This document shows positions 9,985 to 20,300 of a stretch of DNA of 64,000 nucleotides, piece by piece; the first letter of the stretch is position 1, and each line of letters opens with the position of its first letter. Under the pieces are notes generated by a model. The model ran no database searches. It saw only the letters and a program-made list of their open reading frames with translations, and was not told the DNA's origin. The DNA is taken from contig QVRM01001977.1 of assembly GCA_003439945.1 (NCBI GenBank), positions 124,001-188,000 on the forward strand, read 5' to 3'. Source of the stretch: Dermanyssus gallinae. Taxonomy: Eukaryota > Arthropoda > Arachnida > Mesostigmata > Dermanyssidae. The position numbers and the translations under genes were made by a program.

Positions 9985-10161
9985 TGTTGCCGACGCGTCT
10001 ATGGCGGTGGAGCCGCTGCTCCTAGAGTTGTTAAATTGGAGGTGATAACTTTTATTGCTACCGTCATCGCTCTAATTGTTGCTGCTGTTGGTCGTGTCGC
10101 TGTTGGTACTGTTGCCGCTGCTGCTGCTTCTGCAACTGTATCTCAATGCCACGCTTATTGA
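9985..10161 (+). CDS. Possible small membrane ORF, Val/Ala-rich, unknown
   Basis: The frame reads CCRRVYGGGAAAPRVVKLE and then VITFIATVIALIVAAVGRVA, a plausible transmembrane helix, then an Ala-rich end and a TGA at 10159. No ATG is present, so it would have to be an exon. GTT/GCT triplets that build the hydrophobic run cannot make stops, which weakens the call. Confidence 0.25.
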   Translation, partial: CCRRVYGGGAAAPRVVKLEVITFIATVIALIVAAVGRVAVGTVAAAAASATVSQCHAY

Positions 10162-10530
10162 GATGTTGTTGTTGTTGTTGTTGCTGTTGTTGTCGTGAGG
10201 CAACCACACCGCACGCTCGACAGGAGGGTGCCATCGCCGGAGCGTTGGGGGAGCGTTTCTTTATGAGTTATTCATTTCGTTTATGACAGCGTATCATTAA
10301 CACATCACACAGGCGCGCGCGAGACAGGCCCCAGCGTCCCACCACGAACTAAAATACACCCTGTCTGGGTGTCTATGTCGGACTGTTGTTGCTGCTCCTG
10401 TTGTTGTTGTTGTTTCTATATTGTTGTTGTTGTTGGTGTTGTTCTTGGTGTTGTTCCTGGTGTTGGTGTTGTTCTTGGTGTTGTTGTTCTTCTCGTCGTT
10501 GTTGTTGGTGTCGTTGTTCATGCTGGTGCT
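10162..10530. repeat. TTG arrays
   Basis: TTG/CTG triplets at about 10164-10193 and 10384-10530 with variant GTTCTTG units. 10200-10380 is unique GC-rich DNA. Confidence 0.85.
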
Positions 10531-10731
10531 ACGATTGCCATTTCTAGCGCAGACGACATGTAAATGTCGTCTTCGAGTGGAAGCAAGCAGCATTTCACGG
10601 CACGCAAACAAACTCCGTAAACATTCTCCTTAATCCTGCTCTCACTTCTGCTGCTTCTCACTCGGTCCCCACGGGTGGGTCCACAGCATGCTGTTCGTGG
10701 TCTAGGTACACATGTCTATGAAGGTACGTTC

Positions 10732-10768
<37 letters not shown>

Positions 10769-11960
10769 AATGGGGAGCGAAAAGGCGAGAAAAAGACAGA
10801 GCGGATGGAAAGAGCGAATAAACGGCGATCATGAACCGATGATACAGACTGTTGTATGACCGCTAGTCCAACAGAGGTTGGTTTACACGGGTCGCGGGTA
10901 TCCATCTATCTACCTATCTATCTGCCGCATGTGCTCGCCACCCTACGAGGAATTTGTTGCTGCGACGACTGATCTCGTCGAGCAGCGCGAGAAAAAAGCG
11001 GGGGAGCGGGGTCTCGCTGAGGCTGGGGGTAGTGGGGTCGAGAGAGTCGAGCATCTAGGACAATTCTACTGCTGCTGATGCTGGTGCTGCTGTTTCTCGA
11101 CTACGAAAACGACGCGTTCTATTACGGCAACGACTACTGCTGCTTACATTACTGCAGTTTCTGCTGCTGCGGACTGATGGCTGCGGCACCCGGTAGTTGT
11201 GCAGTAGTCTAGCCTGTTAGTCCAGTATAATCTGGCGGCTTGTCTAGTCGGCTCTATTCTAGTCTACTGGACTCTAGACTACTCCGGTCGGTAGCAGACA
11301 TACGATAGTCGCCAATGGTGGGCGAGCAATGATGATTCGCGCGCACCGTGGAAACGGCCGTGCGAGCGGACCGAATAAACAGGCCGGCATTCGCACTGGT
11401 CCGCTATTTGGTTCGCAAGCGCTGGCGTTTGACTGTTAGGAAGCGCCTAGCGTATAGCGTAACCAGGCCGTAATTAACGCTGGAACGCCGCCGCGCAATT
11501 CAAGTCAGAGTGCAATAGACATGTATGTAAGCCGTGTCGTCGAAGCGGGCTTGAGGTGTCGTGAGGGTTTTCTCCGACCACACGACGAAGATGACGCACG
11601 CGCGAACTACAGCAGCAGCAGCAGCCGCAGTAGCAACAGTATCAACATCTCGTGAGATCAGAAGAAGGCCAAACTCGTGATCATGATGATGATGATGCTG
11701 ATGGTGATGATGGAGAAACAAAGAGGGGAAACAAACAAAGACATGGAGACTAAAGAAGGAAACCGACGCAAATGCTGACTAGAGCGCACGAAGCGAGATG
11801 GAGATTGTGAGAGACAGAGAGTGATGGAGAGAAGAAATCGTAGTACTCATAGTCATAGTAGTAGTAGTAGTAGTAGTAGTTGTAATAGTAGGAGGAGGAG
11901 AAGGAGAATAAGAAGGAGAATAAGAAGGAGAAGGAGGAAGAAGAAGCACAATAGCAGTAG
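10531..11960. other. Unique GC-rich DNA with short repeats, weak exon candidate
   Basis: (TA)n at 10734-10765. The plus frame at 10929-11078 (MCSPPYEEFVAATTDLVEQR then a charged Gly/Glu-rich stretch) is protein-like but unsupported. CTAG-containing short motifs recur at 11210-11290. GTA and GAA/GGA purine triplets fill 11850-11950. Confidence 0.3.
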
Positions 11961-11963
11961 ATG

Positions 11964-12248
11964 ATGGTCTTCCTTTCTCCGACTAATGGGATCGTGCACG
12001 AGACTCAGACCTCGCTCGAGCCCGATCCGGCCGGGCAACAAGACCCGACCGATCCAGGCGGGAGCGGGAACGGTAGCCATGGTGGTGGTGGTGGTGGTGG
12101 CGTCAGCGGCAACCGCGGCGGCTGCGAACATGTCGAATACACACGCAGCCACAAACAAAGACGCGCACACATTCATATACATACATACATTCAGCCACCC
12201 ACAGATACACATAAACACGTCTGCATATGCTTGATACAAAGAAGGTAG
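11964..12248 (+). CDS. Possible first coding exon, Pro/Gly-rich, unknown
   Basis: The second of two adjacent ATGs has A at -3 and G at +4. The frame reads MVFLSPTNGIVHETQTSLEP, then an Asp/Pro/Gly-rich segment, a Gly run from GGT repeats and GNRGGCEHVEY before it turns into a CA-rich, probably non-coding tail. The coding part most likely ends between about 12100 and 12150, but no consensus GTRAGT donor was found. The antisense frame is repeat-driven. No family recognised. Confidence 0.4.
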   Translation: MVFLSPTNGIVHETQTSLEPDPAGQQDPTDPGGSGNGSHGGGGGGGVSGNRGGCEHVEYTRSHKQRRAHIHIHTYIQPPTDTHKHVCICLIQRR

Positions 12249-12539
12249 ATACACCAACGCGTGCGTCCGACGATACGACACTGCAGCGTCACCGAGAGAC
12301 GATCATCATCATCATCATGGTGATATGATGATGATGATAATGGCGATGATAATGGCGATGATAATACATCAAGACGTACGGATATGTTTGTATACAAGGA
12401 TACCTACAGACAAAAGTGCAGCATGCTTTCGTACATAGATGCATGCATGTATGTACATCTATGCGCGTTCACTCATCGAACTCTCACTTGCTTGGTTACA
12501 TCGCACTGACTTACGTACTCATTTACTGATGATATATGC

Positions 12540-12544
<5 letters not shown>

Positions 12545-12579
<35 letters not shown>
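12545..12579. repeat. (TA)n immediately before an acceptor
   Basis: A pure (TA)n tract ends 10 bases before the AG at 12588-12589. Just upstream (12249-12540) are ATC/ATGATG repeats and unique DNA. Confidence 0.9.
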
Positions 12580-12582
<3 letters not shown>

Positions 12583-12589
12583 CTTGCAG

Positions 12590-13015
12590 GGTGGTCGGCC
12601 CATTTATGTACGGTACACGCACTCTGCACCACTGCCGTTCGATAGGTACGCGAAAAGGCGACAGTGTGGCTGCTCTGTCTGTCGTTGCCGCTGCTTTGCT
12701 TCATTCATTGTTGTTATTGCTGTTATTGTTGTTGTTCTATGTCCGTCTCTGGTTCAACCATGGTACCGTTGGTCTACTGTCACTTCTGCTACTTCGACTA
12801 ATAGAATCGTATCGACAAATACTGGTGCCACAGGTTGGTGCGTAGGGCAATACCTCATACTCCTGCGGAAGCACCTGCAGTACACCATCGCTGGCCATTT
12901 CTTTATCTCTGTGATTAGCGGAATTGATTTATCTTGCCTGTTTCTCTTCTATATCATGCACAACCACGACAGACACTTTATTCGCGTACCTAGATGTCTC
13001 ACTGTGTTATCTTAA
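12590..13015 (+). CDS. Probable terminal exon of a membrane protein, unknown
   Basis: TTCTTGCAG at 12581-12589 is a good acceptor. The following 141-codon phase-0 frame begins GGRPIYVRYTHSAPLPFDRY, has a Cys/Arg-rich motif (KRRQCGCSVCRCRC), then a hydrophobic helix (FASFIVVIAVIVVVLC), a polar Thr/Ser region and a second hydrophobic segment (GHFFISVISGIDLSCLFLFY) before NHDRHFIRVPRCLTVLS and TAA. Apart from a short GTT run in the first helix the region is not microsatellite, which makes the open frame more meaningful. No polyadenylation signal seen nearby. Confidence 0.45.
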   Translation, partial: GGRPIYVRYTHSAPLPFDRYAKRRQCGCSVCRCRCFASFIVVIAVIVVVLCPSLVQPWYRWSTVTSATSTNRIVSTNTGATGWCVGQYLILLRKHLQYTIAGHFFISVISGIDLSCLFLFYIMHNHDRHFIRVPRCLTVLS

Positions 13016-13090
13016 AGCGACACATTTACATTTCAAGCGGTTTGGTTGTTACGGCGTTTCGTACCTTTTCATTTGAACCTTTCTCTCTCT

Positions 13091-13096
13091 CTATAT

Positions 13097-13157
<61 letters not shown>
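13091..13157. repeat. (TA)n with GTATAT interruptions
   Basis: Preceded by a short CT run. Low complexity. Confidence 0.9.
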
Positions 13158-13161
<4 letters not shown>

Positions 13162-13198
13162 CATTGTTAAACCATGCCTCCCTTAATGTGAATTTATT

Positions 13199-13453
13199 TT
13201 GCTACGAGCGTACGTGAATGACGATGCATCGTATCTTCATTACCATGAAAGCAGTCAAGCAAAATGCTCGAGACGAAATGCGAAGAAAAGCAATTCGCAG
13301 CTCGACAACCTCAGCCTGCCGCCACAGCATTTGAGCGGCAGACGACAGTTAATAACAGGCAAATTCATAAACTCACAGAAGAAATGGGACAACGAAACAC
13401 TCGGAGAAACGCGTGAGAAATTCGGAGCATTTTTCGTGCACTTGCTTTCCTAA
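13199..13453 (+). CDS. Possible exon, polar 84-codon frame, unknown
   Basis: The frame encodes AYVNDDASYLHYHESSQAKC then Arg/Lys/Asn/Ser-rich sequence and ITGKFINSQKKWDNETLGE, ending at TAA. It contains no microsatellite. CGC|GTGAGA near 13411 is a donor candidate inside the frame. There is no ATG and no convincing acceptor. Confidence 0.22.
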   Translation: MLRAYVNDDASYLHYHESSQAKCSRRNAKKSNSQLDNLSLPPQHLSGRRQLITGKFINSQKKWDNETLGETREKFGAFFVHLLS

Positions 13454-13459
13454 CATCTT

Positions 13460-14612
13460 TAGGCAACGCCGTTTTCTGCTATTTCTACGGCTCTCGATAT
13501 ATATATATATATATATTTATATATACTAGCAAGTGTATCATCGTGGCCACTGTCTCAACAGTATTACTAGTCGATTGGTTAGCTCTCTCGCTTTGTCTAT
13601 TATTTATTCGCGAGGAATTGCTGCAGGTGTAGAATATAAATCTTGCCGCGCGTGCATCTGCATGAAGTGCAGTGGCCGTTTTGTTCTTGTCGACGCCGCC
13701 GTGGCGTGGACTTAATATAATGGTGTTACTGATGCCGCTGTTGTAAGTGTGTGAATGAATCCTTTCGTCTCATGTTAGGTCTAATCAGTTTCAAAACAGT
13801 CAGGAACGAAACGAAAAACAAAGCGCCTCAGAGCAACCACACTGTTTTGAACTGCGACGTAAATCTGCGACGGTCGTCTGCAGGCATCGATATATTACCA
13901 TAGCATGTATGGCCATGGTGTCTCTCGATTTTTTGGACCATCCGTAAACAGCTGGCGAAAGCGCTATTTGCTACTGTGCTTGGCTAGTGTCCCTGGCTAG
14001 CAAATGCTGCTTGAGACGCTAGATCTCGAACGACTATAGCCAATGTACATGATTGTGAGTATAACATTCGTTTCGTATAACAAACAATTTTGCCAACATC
14101 GATACTCATTTGTCGTTATCAGTGGGTTGACTGGCAAATAAACCACTTACATGCGTTAAAAACATATTATTTATAGTAGATGTCGATGGCTGTACTGGTC
14201 CTGCCATATCAACCAAGCAAGACGCAAAAACAAGAAGAAGAAGAAATGCCAAGAGCTATAGGACCCTCTTAGTTGTCACGTTTTTATTTTTACGGAGTTT
14301 GAATTTGCCATAGCGTGACAATGCTACGTGCTGCGAATCTGCATTACTTCCTAGACGAAGACTACGTGCAGACTGGACGGAGTCAAATCCTCATGACTTC
14401 TTTATGAGGCGCCTCTACGGCATAATTTACCTTGTTCGTTGCTATCGAACGCTCAAGTTTTAACCGCGGAGAGGCCAGTCTAACCAGCACGAAGATGCGT
14501 ACACACCCCCACATACACACACACACAGACACAGTTCCCATTCTTCGTTCCCTCGGTACCCCCCAACGACAACAACAGCTGAGAGTCCAAAAAATGTTTG
14601 AACACGCCCACA
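13460..14612. other. Mostly unique DNA, no firm gene
   Basis: Short (TA)n at about 13497-13517. A consensus donor-like TT|GTAAGTGTG lies at 13743 and TT|GTGAGTAT near 14055, but neither closes a convincing frame. CA-rich DNA at 14506-14530. Confidence 0.35.
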
Positions 14613-14614
14613 CC

Positions 14615-14659
<45 letters not shown>

Positions 14660-14728
14660 TATATATGGGTCGACTGTAATCGTATACGGAGACGCTTATG
14701 TAATAGTAGCGTTACTGGTAGTAAGAAT

Positions 14729-14762
<34 letters not shown>
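14613..14762. repeat. Two (TA)n tracts
   Basis: (TA)n at about 14613-14667 and 14734-14762, separated by unique sequence. Confidence 0.9.
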
Positions 14763-14763
<1 letters not shown>

Positions 14764-14906
14764 GTCCAGTACTTTAGACAGCTTTCTTCTCTCGGCATCG
14801 TTGGCTTTTCGATTTTTGTAGACAGTGGTTCATCAACTCTGATCAGAGCAACGACGACCACGGCGACGGCGACTCTGCTGCCACAGTCACCATCTGGTTA
14901 TTTGAG

Positions 14907-15035
14907 CTGACAACGTTACAGTCGGTCCTGCTTCGGCTGCTGTTGCTGGGCTCGCCATTGCTATTCAGATACTTCAGGTATCCCACCCCCGTCCTGCTCT
15001 TAGGACCTCCCTCGGTAGCATTTCCCAGTCAAGCG
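14907..15035 (+). CDS. Possible internal exon with GTAAGC donor, unknown
   Basis: Bounded by TTATTTGAG at 14906 and the donor-like AGCG|GTAAGC at 15036. The frame (two leading bases) reads [20 protein letters not shown], then [20 protein letters not shown] and SS. The composition is protein-like and the frame is stopped by TGA just before the proposed border, as expected for an intron. A second plus frame rich in Leu is also open here. Confidence 0.35.
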
Positions 15036-15062
15036 GTAAGCAGAGCAGTAACTTTATGTATG

Positions 15063-15241
<179 letters not shown>

Positions 15242-15249
15242 TTTTTTGA

Positions 15250-15345
15250 CGGAACCGTGGCGAGGATATTATTCATTTCGTATACGAGCGATTCAGACTC
15301 TTAGATTCGTGGGTTTGATCTCGATACGACGCATACACTATTTTT
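15250..15345 (+). mobile_element. tRNA-like SINE remnant after (TA)n
   Basis: GTGGCGAGGAT (about 15258) resembles an A box, GACTCTTAGATTCGTGGG an anticodon/variable region, and GGGTTTGATCTCG (15311-15323) a B box. Order and spacing fit a tRNA-derived SINE head. No second copy of this exact sequence was found in the window. Confidence 0.4.
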
Positions 15346-15700
15346 AAAGTGATGATATTTTTAAGACATACTGCTTTGCATTAATGTTACAAATAACACA
15401 TACATAAGTAAATGAGCTGCTTAGTGTTTGACAACAAACTTACGGGCAAGCACAACTTCACGACGCCCACAGAGCGGCTAAGCTAGCGCTATTTGGGATT
15501 GGTGGGAAGTGATCGGCTGGTCACCGAACGACAAAAAAGCTACAAGCTGTCTTGTTGTTAGCGCTGACTGCGTGTTTTGGCGACAACGACGGTTTTGTGT
15601 AAAACATTAAGCTTTCGGTTATCGGTGTTGCTAAGTAAAACATTCGGTTATCGGTGTTGTTTGTAATTGGTGTGTTAAAGCTGCCGTAGCCGCAAGCTGT
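15346..15700. other. Unique DNA, no gene seen
   Basis: A 15-base segment (CGGTTATCGGTGTTG) is duplicated about 30 bases apart near 15616 and 15646. Nothing else recognised. Confidence 0.4.
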
Positions 15701-15706
15701 TCATCA

Positions 15707-15765
15707 GTGACGGCGGGGGCAGGCGGTGAAGTCATTTCACATGGTCTGAGGTCAGGGATGAAGCA
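15707..15765. repeat. Diverged dispersed repeat, copy 1
   Basis: GTGACGGCGGGGGCAGGCGG ... GTCTGAGGTCAGGGAT is matched at 16247-16330 by GTGACGGTGTCGGC, a CAA/CAG insert, GGCAGGCGGCAAAGTC and GTCTGAGGTCGTCCAT. The two differ mainly by the inserted triplet array. Confidence 0.6.
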
Positions 15766-15845
15766 AGCTCCCAAGCAAGCGCATCGATGGAAACGACAAC
15801 CGAGGTCAAAAACAACTAGAGCCGTTACTGCTACCCCAGCTATGA

Positions 15846-16082
15846 GTGGTGTTCTTGTTTCTGCTGTGGATCCCTGTTGTCATTGTTAATGTCTTTCTTC
15901 TCACGGTTGCTATTACTGTTGTTTGTATTGTATTTCTTAGTAATGCTGCGAATTGTGTTGGTGTCAGCGCTGTAACTGCAATGTTAGCAAGGCATTTGTT
16001 GGTAAGGTATTGGTTTCGCCTTCTTTACTGTCGCCGTTCTTGTTATTCATGTTGTTGTTGTCGTTGTTATTGTGGCCAATAA
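15846..16082 (+). CDS. Possible hydrophobic multi-helix ORF, unknown
   Basis: The frame reads VVFLFLLWIPVVIVNVFLLT, VAITVVCIVFLSNAANCVGV and a Met/Leu/Arg segment. A donor-like TTG|GTAAGG lies near 15999, after which Cys/Arg repeats appear to TAA. It would be an exon (no ATG). The Val/Leu composition derives partly from GTT repeats, so confidence is low. Confidence 0.25.
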   Translation: MVFLFLLWIPVVIVNVFLLTVAITVVCIVFLSNAANCVGVSAVTAMLARHLLVRYWFRLLYCRRSCYSCCCCRCYCGQ

Positions 16083-16246
16083 CGACCTAAGTCGACATTG
16101 TGATGAATTGAATCCGCACTCTGCGGATGGGTAGTCCGTGGCGTAGCCTCCGACCTGTGGTGACACTGTGGCTGTCATTGACCTCCGTGGTTTTCTAGCC
16201 TCGCCCATTCGTGAGGGTGCTGATCATGCGCCTATAATTATGAAGA

Positions 16247-16330
16247 GTGACGGTGTCGGCAACAACAACAACAACAGCAGCAGCAGAGGCAGGCGGCAAA
16301 GTCGTGGTGGTCTGAGGTCGTCCATAAAAC
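16247..16330. repeat. Diverged dispersed repeat, copy 2
   Basis: Partner of 15707-15765, interrupted by a CAA/CAG array. The overlapping frame at 16168-16350 (AVIDLRGFLASPIREGADHA ...) is also open and protein-like; in both copies the shared part reads GLRS in the same relative frame. Confidence 0.55.
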
Positions 16331-16369
16331 TTGTACGTCATAACAGATAGCATTGTTTTGTCTGTTACA

Positions 16370-16660
16370 TGCTGTTTATTATTATTACTATTATTAGAAT
16401 AAGTAATACTATTAGTTTGGCTAGTATTGTCACTACAATGAGTGAACTGCTGGTGCTAATATTGTTGCTTCTGTCGTTGTCGTCATCGTCGTCGTCGTCG
16501 TCGTCGAGGAGTTTCCGCTAGCTTGCGCTACTCTAGTTTCTGTTACGGTTCCGTCACGAATCAGTCTATCTATCTATCTATGTGAGTGAGTGAGTGAATG
16601 AGTCAGTGACTGTCTAGAGTGCTTACCTGCCTGTCTGACTGACTGATAGACTGTCTTTAT
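16370..16660. other. ATT, CGT and GAGT short repeats, no gene
   Basis: ATT-type triplets near 16378-16410, CGT near 16485-16505, and GTGAGTGAGT near 16580-16605. No coding support. Confidence 0.5.
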
Positions 16661-17361
16661 GCTAGTGTGGAACGGTCAGTCAAAACTGCGTGCTCTCTTC
16701 TTCCCTCTTTCTCTTCCTCTACGTCTCTGCGGTGGTACGAGACGCGTTTAGTAACGACGTCGTGCACATGTAACATCAGTCGACGCGTCTCTACCCATCG
16801 GTATACGCATGTGTGTATACCCATCGCATGCGTACACCCGTTGTACATAAACCTATGTGTGTTCGTGTGCGCCAGTCTCTCTGTATGTCTGTCTGTCCGT
16901 CTGTCGTCTGCGTCGATGTATCTGTGGACGATGACTGTGGGGGGGGGGGTTGTCGTGGTCTTCTCTGGGGGTTGTCGTGGTCGTCGCCTGTGGGAGGGGC
17001 GGGGGGTAGTCGTGGTCGCCGAAACGTTGCGGTGACGCCATATACTAGTAGATCGGCAGTGGTGGTTTTGTGGTGGCGTTAGTCGGGTTGTCGCCGCCGG
17101 TTGTAGAGTCTCATTGCCGCCCTGCTGCTGCTGCTGCGGGTGGGTTCGTTCGGTAGTAGGTTTCGTTTGTCTTTTCTTTTTTGGTCCTTTTTCTCTTTCG
17201 CGGCTTTTGAGAGTTGTAGAGTGAGTTAAGTGCGCATCGATACGACGACGACGACGACGATGACAACGACAACGGCGTCGACGGCGATGACCAAGATGAC
17301 AACGAGAGAAGACCAACCATCGGTCGAACGGACGGACGAACGGACGAGCGAATGAACGCAC
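16657..17361 (-). CDS. Long basic minus-strand ORF, doubtful
   Basis: 234 codons are open on the minus strand: Arg/His-rich N-part from CGT repeats, HSTTLKSREREKGPKKKRQT, a Gln run, a Thr/Pro-rich middle and a charged tail ending at TGA. There is no ATG-based support and no clear splice border. The plus strand is also open in two frames. GC-rich tetranucleotide and triplet repeats remove stops from several frames, so this may be chance. Confidence 0.15.
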   Translation of the reverse strand: MRSFARPFVRPFDRWLVFSRCHLGHRRRRRCRCHRRRRRRIDAHLTHSTTLKSREREKGPKKKRQTKPTTERTHPQQQQQGGNETLQPAATTRLTPPQNHHCRSTSIWRHRNVSATTTTPRPSHRRRPRQPPEKTTTTPPPTVIVHRYIDADDRRTDRHTERLAHTNTHRFMYNGCTHAMGIHTCVYRWVETRRLMLHVHDVVTKRVSYHRRDVEEEKEGRREHAVLTDRSTLA

Positions 17362-17815
17362 GGACCGAACTCCGTGACAGGATCATCAACGGGCGGACGC
17401 GATCGACCGCTCGACCACTCGACCGACCGGCTGAGAGACTAACAGACTAACAGAAGAACAGACAGACAGATATACAGCCGGACCTCCTCGCTTGGCCGCA
17501 CCGCCAAACGGAATGAACTGGTTGACGGCCGGTCGAACAAGCCGGCACCGAACGTGAAACAATCGCGCGGAACCCGTCGCATCCCGTCGTTGTCGGCGAT
17601 TACGACGACAATTGCAACAACAGTAACAACAGCAACAACAACAACAATGTCGACAAAATGAGCAACAACAACGACAACTAGAGCATCAGTAGCAGCAGCA
17701 GCAACAACAACAGCCACAACAACAAAAACAGCGGCAGCAGCAGCAGCAACAATAACAACAACAACAGCAGCAGCAGCAACAATAACAGCCGCAACAGCAA
17801 CAACAATAACGATGA
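17362..17815. repeat. CGGA-type tetranucleotides, then CAA/CAG array
   Basis: CGAC/CGGA units at 17326-17440, then imperfect CAA/CAG triplets at about 17600-17812. Confidence 0.8.
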
Positions 17816-18307
17816 TGATGATGATGACGATGATGGTGGCGATGTGGACCACCGAGTACAAAACTAAGACCACGACAGCAAAGAATCATCACCAGGGGCA
17901 CAGCGAGCGGTCGAACCTAGAGATCGCTGTCTTCTGTGTCGGGGACTACTCTAGCGGGGACTACTCTGATGGCGATAGCGTCGGCTGCGGTGGTGGCCGG
18001 CCATAGACAACAACCAACGACAACGTCCATAGGTGCAAACGGCGAACTACCGCCACCGCCTCCACCACCACGACATATCTATATATATATATATATATAT
18101 CTACCCACCTTTCTATCTATCTATCTATGTATCTATCAATGGCGATATTGGTCCACAGCGAAGACGGCGCGACCCGCACCGACCAACCAACCAACCATGG
18201 CGATGATAGCTGCGGCGGTGTGTTGGTCGTCGCGGCAACCGACTAGTTGAACTAACGTTGTTTATCCGCATCGGAACTCGTCCGGCAATCTCGTTCTCTG
18301 GCCGGAG
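17816..18307. other. ATG/GAT triplets, unique DNA and a short (TA)n
   Basis: ATGATG repeats at 17811-17830, (TA)n at about 18080-18099. A plus frame 17936-18250 contains a Pro run but no borders. Confidence 0.35.
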
Positions 18308-18549
18308 GACGACGACGACGACGATGGCGAGGTGGAGGAGATGAGAGGTCTAAGGGGACAAAGAAGGAACTATGCGAACCGACAACGAAGGAGAAGAAGA
18401 ACTATGCGAACGAACAAGGAGAGGGAAAAAAAGAGACCTCCAGCGCGACTCAACAACAACAACGACAACGACGACAACGACGACAACAACAACAACAACA
18501 ACAACAACATCAACAACTGGGTTGCGGGCGCGAGCGAGTCAGTCTGTCA
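18308..18549 (+). CDS. Probable internal exon: acidic, then basic, then Asn-rich
   Basis: A pyrimidine-rich stretch ending TCTCTGGCCGGAG (18307) forms an acceptor and the exon closes at CA|GTGAGTTC (18550), a consensus donor. The phase-0 frame starts with six Asp, then GEVEEMRGLRGQRRNYANRQ, an Arg run, TMRTNKEREKKRPPARL, an Asn/Asp repeat and NWVAGASESVC. This charge pattern suits a nuclear or RNA-binding protein, but no domain is recognised. A minus-strand candidate (18510-18826) overlaps its last 40 bases. Confidence 0.45.
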
Positions 18550-18826
18550 GTGAGTTCATAGGCGGCCGGCTGAAGGCCGCTGGGGCTAGTGGACGGCAAC
18601 CAACCATAATGATGCTGATGAAGATGATTATGATGGGGCTGGCTGTGGTGGTGCTGAGGGCGATAATGGTGGTGAGGCTGAGGCTGATCATGATGATGAT
18701 GCGCTGAAGACGAGCGAACTGAAGACGATCGAGTCGAAGGACGATCAGTTGACGACAGACGTCTGTGTGTGAGTGTGAGTGCCGAGGACGAGACGACACG
18801 GCCGCCACGGCACGGAAAAAGCACTA
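18510..18826 (-). CDS. Possible terminal exon, His/Gln/Pro-rich, unknown
   Basis: On the minus strand TTTTCCTTCTTCTTTTTCAG is an excellent acceptor ending at 18827. The following frame reads VLFPCRGGRVVSSSALTLTH, a Ser/Arg segment, several His runs with Gln and Pro, then WLPSTSPSGLQPAAYELTDR and a TGA at 18510. His/Gln-rich ends are common in transcription factors. The polypyrimidine tract belongs to a very long purine/pyrimidine asymmetric stretch, so it could be coincidental. It conflicts with the plus exon 18308-18549. Confidence 0.35.
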
Positions 18827-18829
18827 CTG

Positions 18830-19190
18830 AAAAAGAAGAAGGAAAAGAAAAACAACATGATGATGACAGAAGGAATCGCATACGGGGGGGGGGGGGGCGG
18901 AATGAGCGAGAGGTGGGCGGCAGGGGGGGGGGGGGATGGTAGAAGAGGGCCAAGGAAGAGATCAAGGCAAGAGAGGGAGCACACAAGCCAAAAGTCGGCG
19001 AACGCTCGAGAATAGGAATGGGCTGAGGGAAGCACGCTGGTGTGTGAGGCAGACAATAAGTGAGTGAATGGGAGAGAGAGCGAGGGGGAGGGTAAGGGGG
19101 AGGAAGGAGCGTGATAGAGAGGAATAAGCAGGGAAATAGAATCCGAAGTATAAGAACGAGGGGGAAAAACCAAATAAAAAACATGACGAA
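18830..19190. repeat. Polypurine tract with G homopolymers
   Basis: About 360 bases of strongly purine-biased plus strand, with G runs near 18885-18897 and 18923-18933. Minus-strand ORFs of over 200 codons across it are Pro/Leu/Ser low-complexity and not believed beyond 18826. Confidence 0.75.
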
Positions 19191-20108
19191 TATGAAAAAC
19201 TAGTGATATTAGCAGTAGAAGTAGACGCAGTAGTAGTGGTAGTATTAGATGAAGAAGAAAAAGAAGAAAAAAGGAAAAGTATTAGTAACAGAGGAAAAAC
19301 AGAAGATGGCGACGGTGGCGGTGCTGGTGATGATGATGATGATGATATTGATTGTGATGAGGATGATGGGTTAGGATTGTTGGTTAGGTACGCTGATACG
19401 TCGTAGGTAGGTAGACAGATAGATCGGTAACAACGGCCGCTATCCGCCTACCGCCATATCCAATAAAAGAGGTTATTATTGTTGTTGCTGTCGTCGTTGT
19501 TGTTGTCGTTGTTGTGGTTGTCATTGTTATTGTGGTCGTCGTCGCTGCTGCTGCTGCTGCTGCTGCTGTTGCTGCTTCCACTTCTGTGTTGTGCCGCTCA
19601 TCATCATCAATATCATCATTATGGGCATCGATGCGACAGCCGCGTCGGTTGGTGACGGCCTCGCGAGTACACCGCCGGCGACGCGACTCAGCGCGACGTT
19701 TCGGGGGCGGACGATGTCACGACTCACGGCGGACGACACATAGATACATACACACACATATACGCACACACACACACACATTCACATACGACGCGTCGCC
19801 ACATACAACAAGCGGCGGTAGCAGCAGCAGCAGACGACGACGACCGTTCAGAGAGGCGGGAACGAACGCAGCCCCCGGGGATGGAGAACGTCACCCCCAC
19901 GTCCCGGCCTACGCGCTCGGCGAAGACCTACGCGCACTCAGAACAGTGAAGCCAACCAACTGGCAGATAAACACACCGCCGCCGATCAGACGGAGAGAAC
20001 CCCATGAGAGAGCCGGAACGCGAGAGACAGACGGCACACTGTCTCTTGGGCCACTTTGCGCCGCCATTGTGGGCTCATGTCCTTCAAAAGCGGAACGCGT
20101 ACGCCGTC
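19191..20108. other. GAA/GAT, TTG/CTG and CA repeats, weak coding signal
   Basis: GAA-type at 19230-19280, GAT near 19325-19345, TTG/CTG at 19475-19575, CA at 19748-19780. The plus frame at about 19800-20090 (VPAYALGEDLRALRTVKPTN ...) is protein-like but has no supported borders. Confidence 0.35.
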
Positions 20109-20188
20109 TATATATGTGTATATATATATATATATATACATACATATATATATATATTATATAATTTATATATATATATATATATATA
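20109..20188. repeat. Interrupted (TA)n
   Basis: TA tracts broken by CATACA and ATTATATAATT. Confidence 0.9.
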
Positions 20189-20300
20189 ACTACGTTTGCA
20201 TAGAATATACGTATATCGTAGGCCTCTCAAAACCCTAACGGCGACTTTTTTTTGTGTTTTTCCATCAAATGCTTTTTGCCCGTGTGCCCCATGTGTCCAG

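Noticed and set aside
18510..19184. Full 224-codon minus ORF
   Set aside because: Upstream of 18826 it is translated polypyrimidine DNA; only the part after the acceptor is kept.
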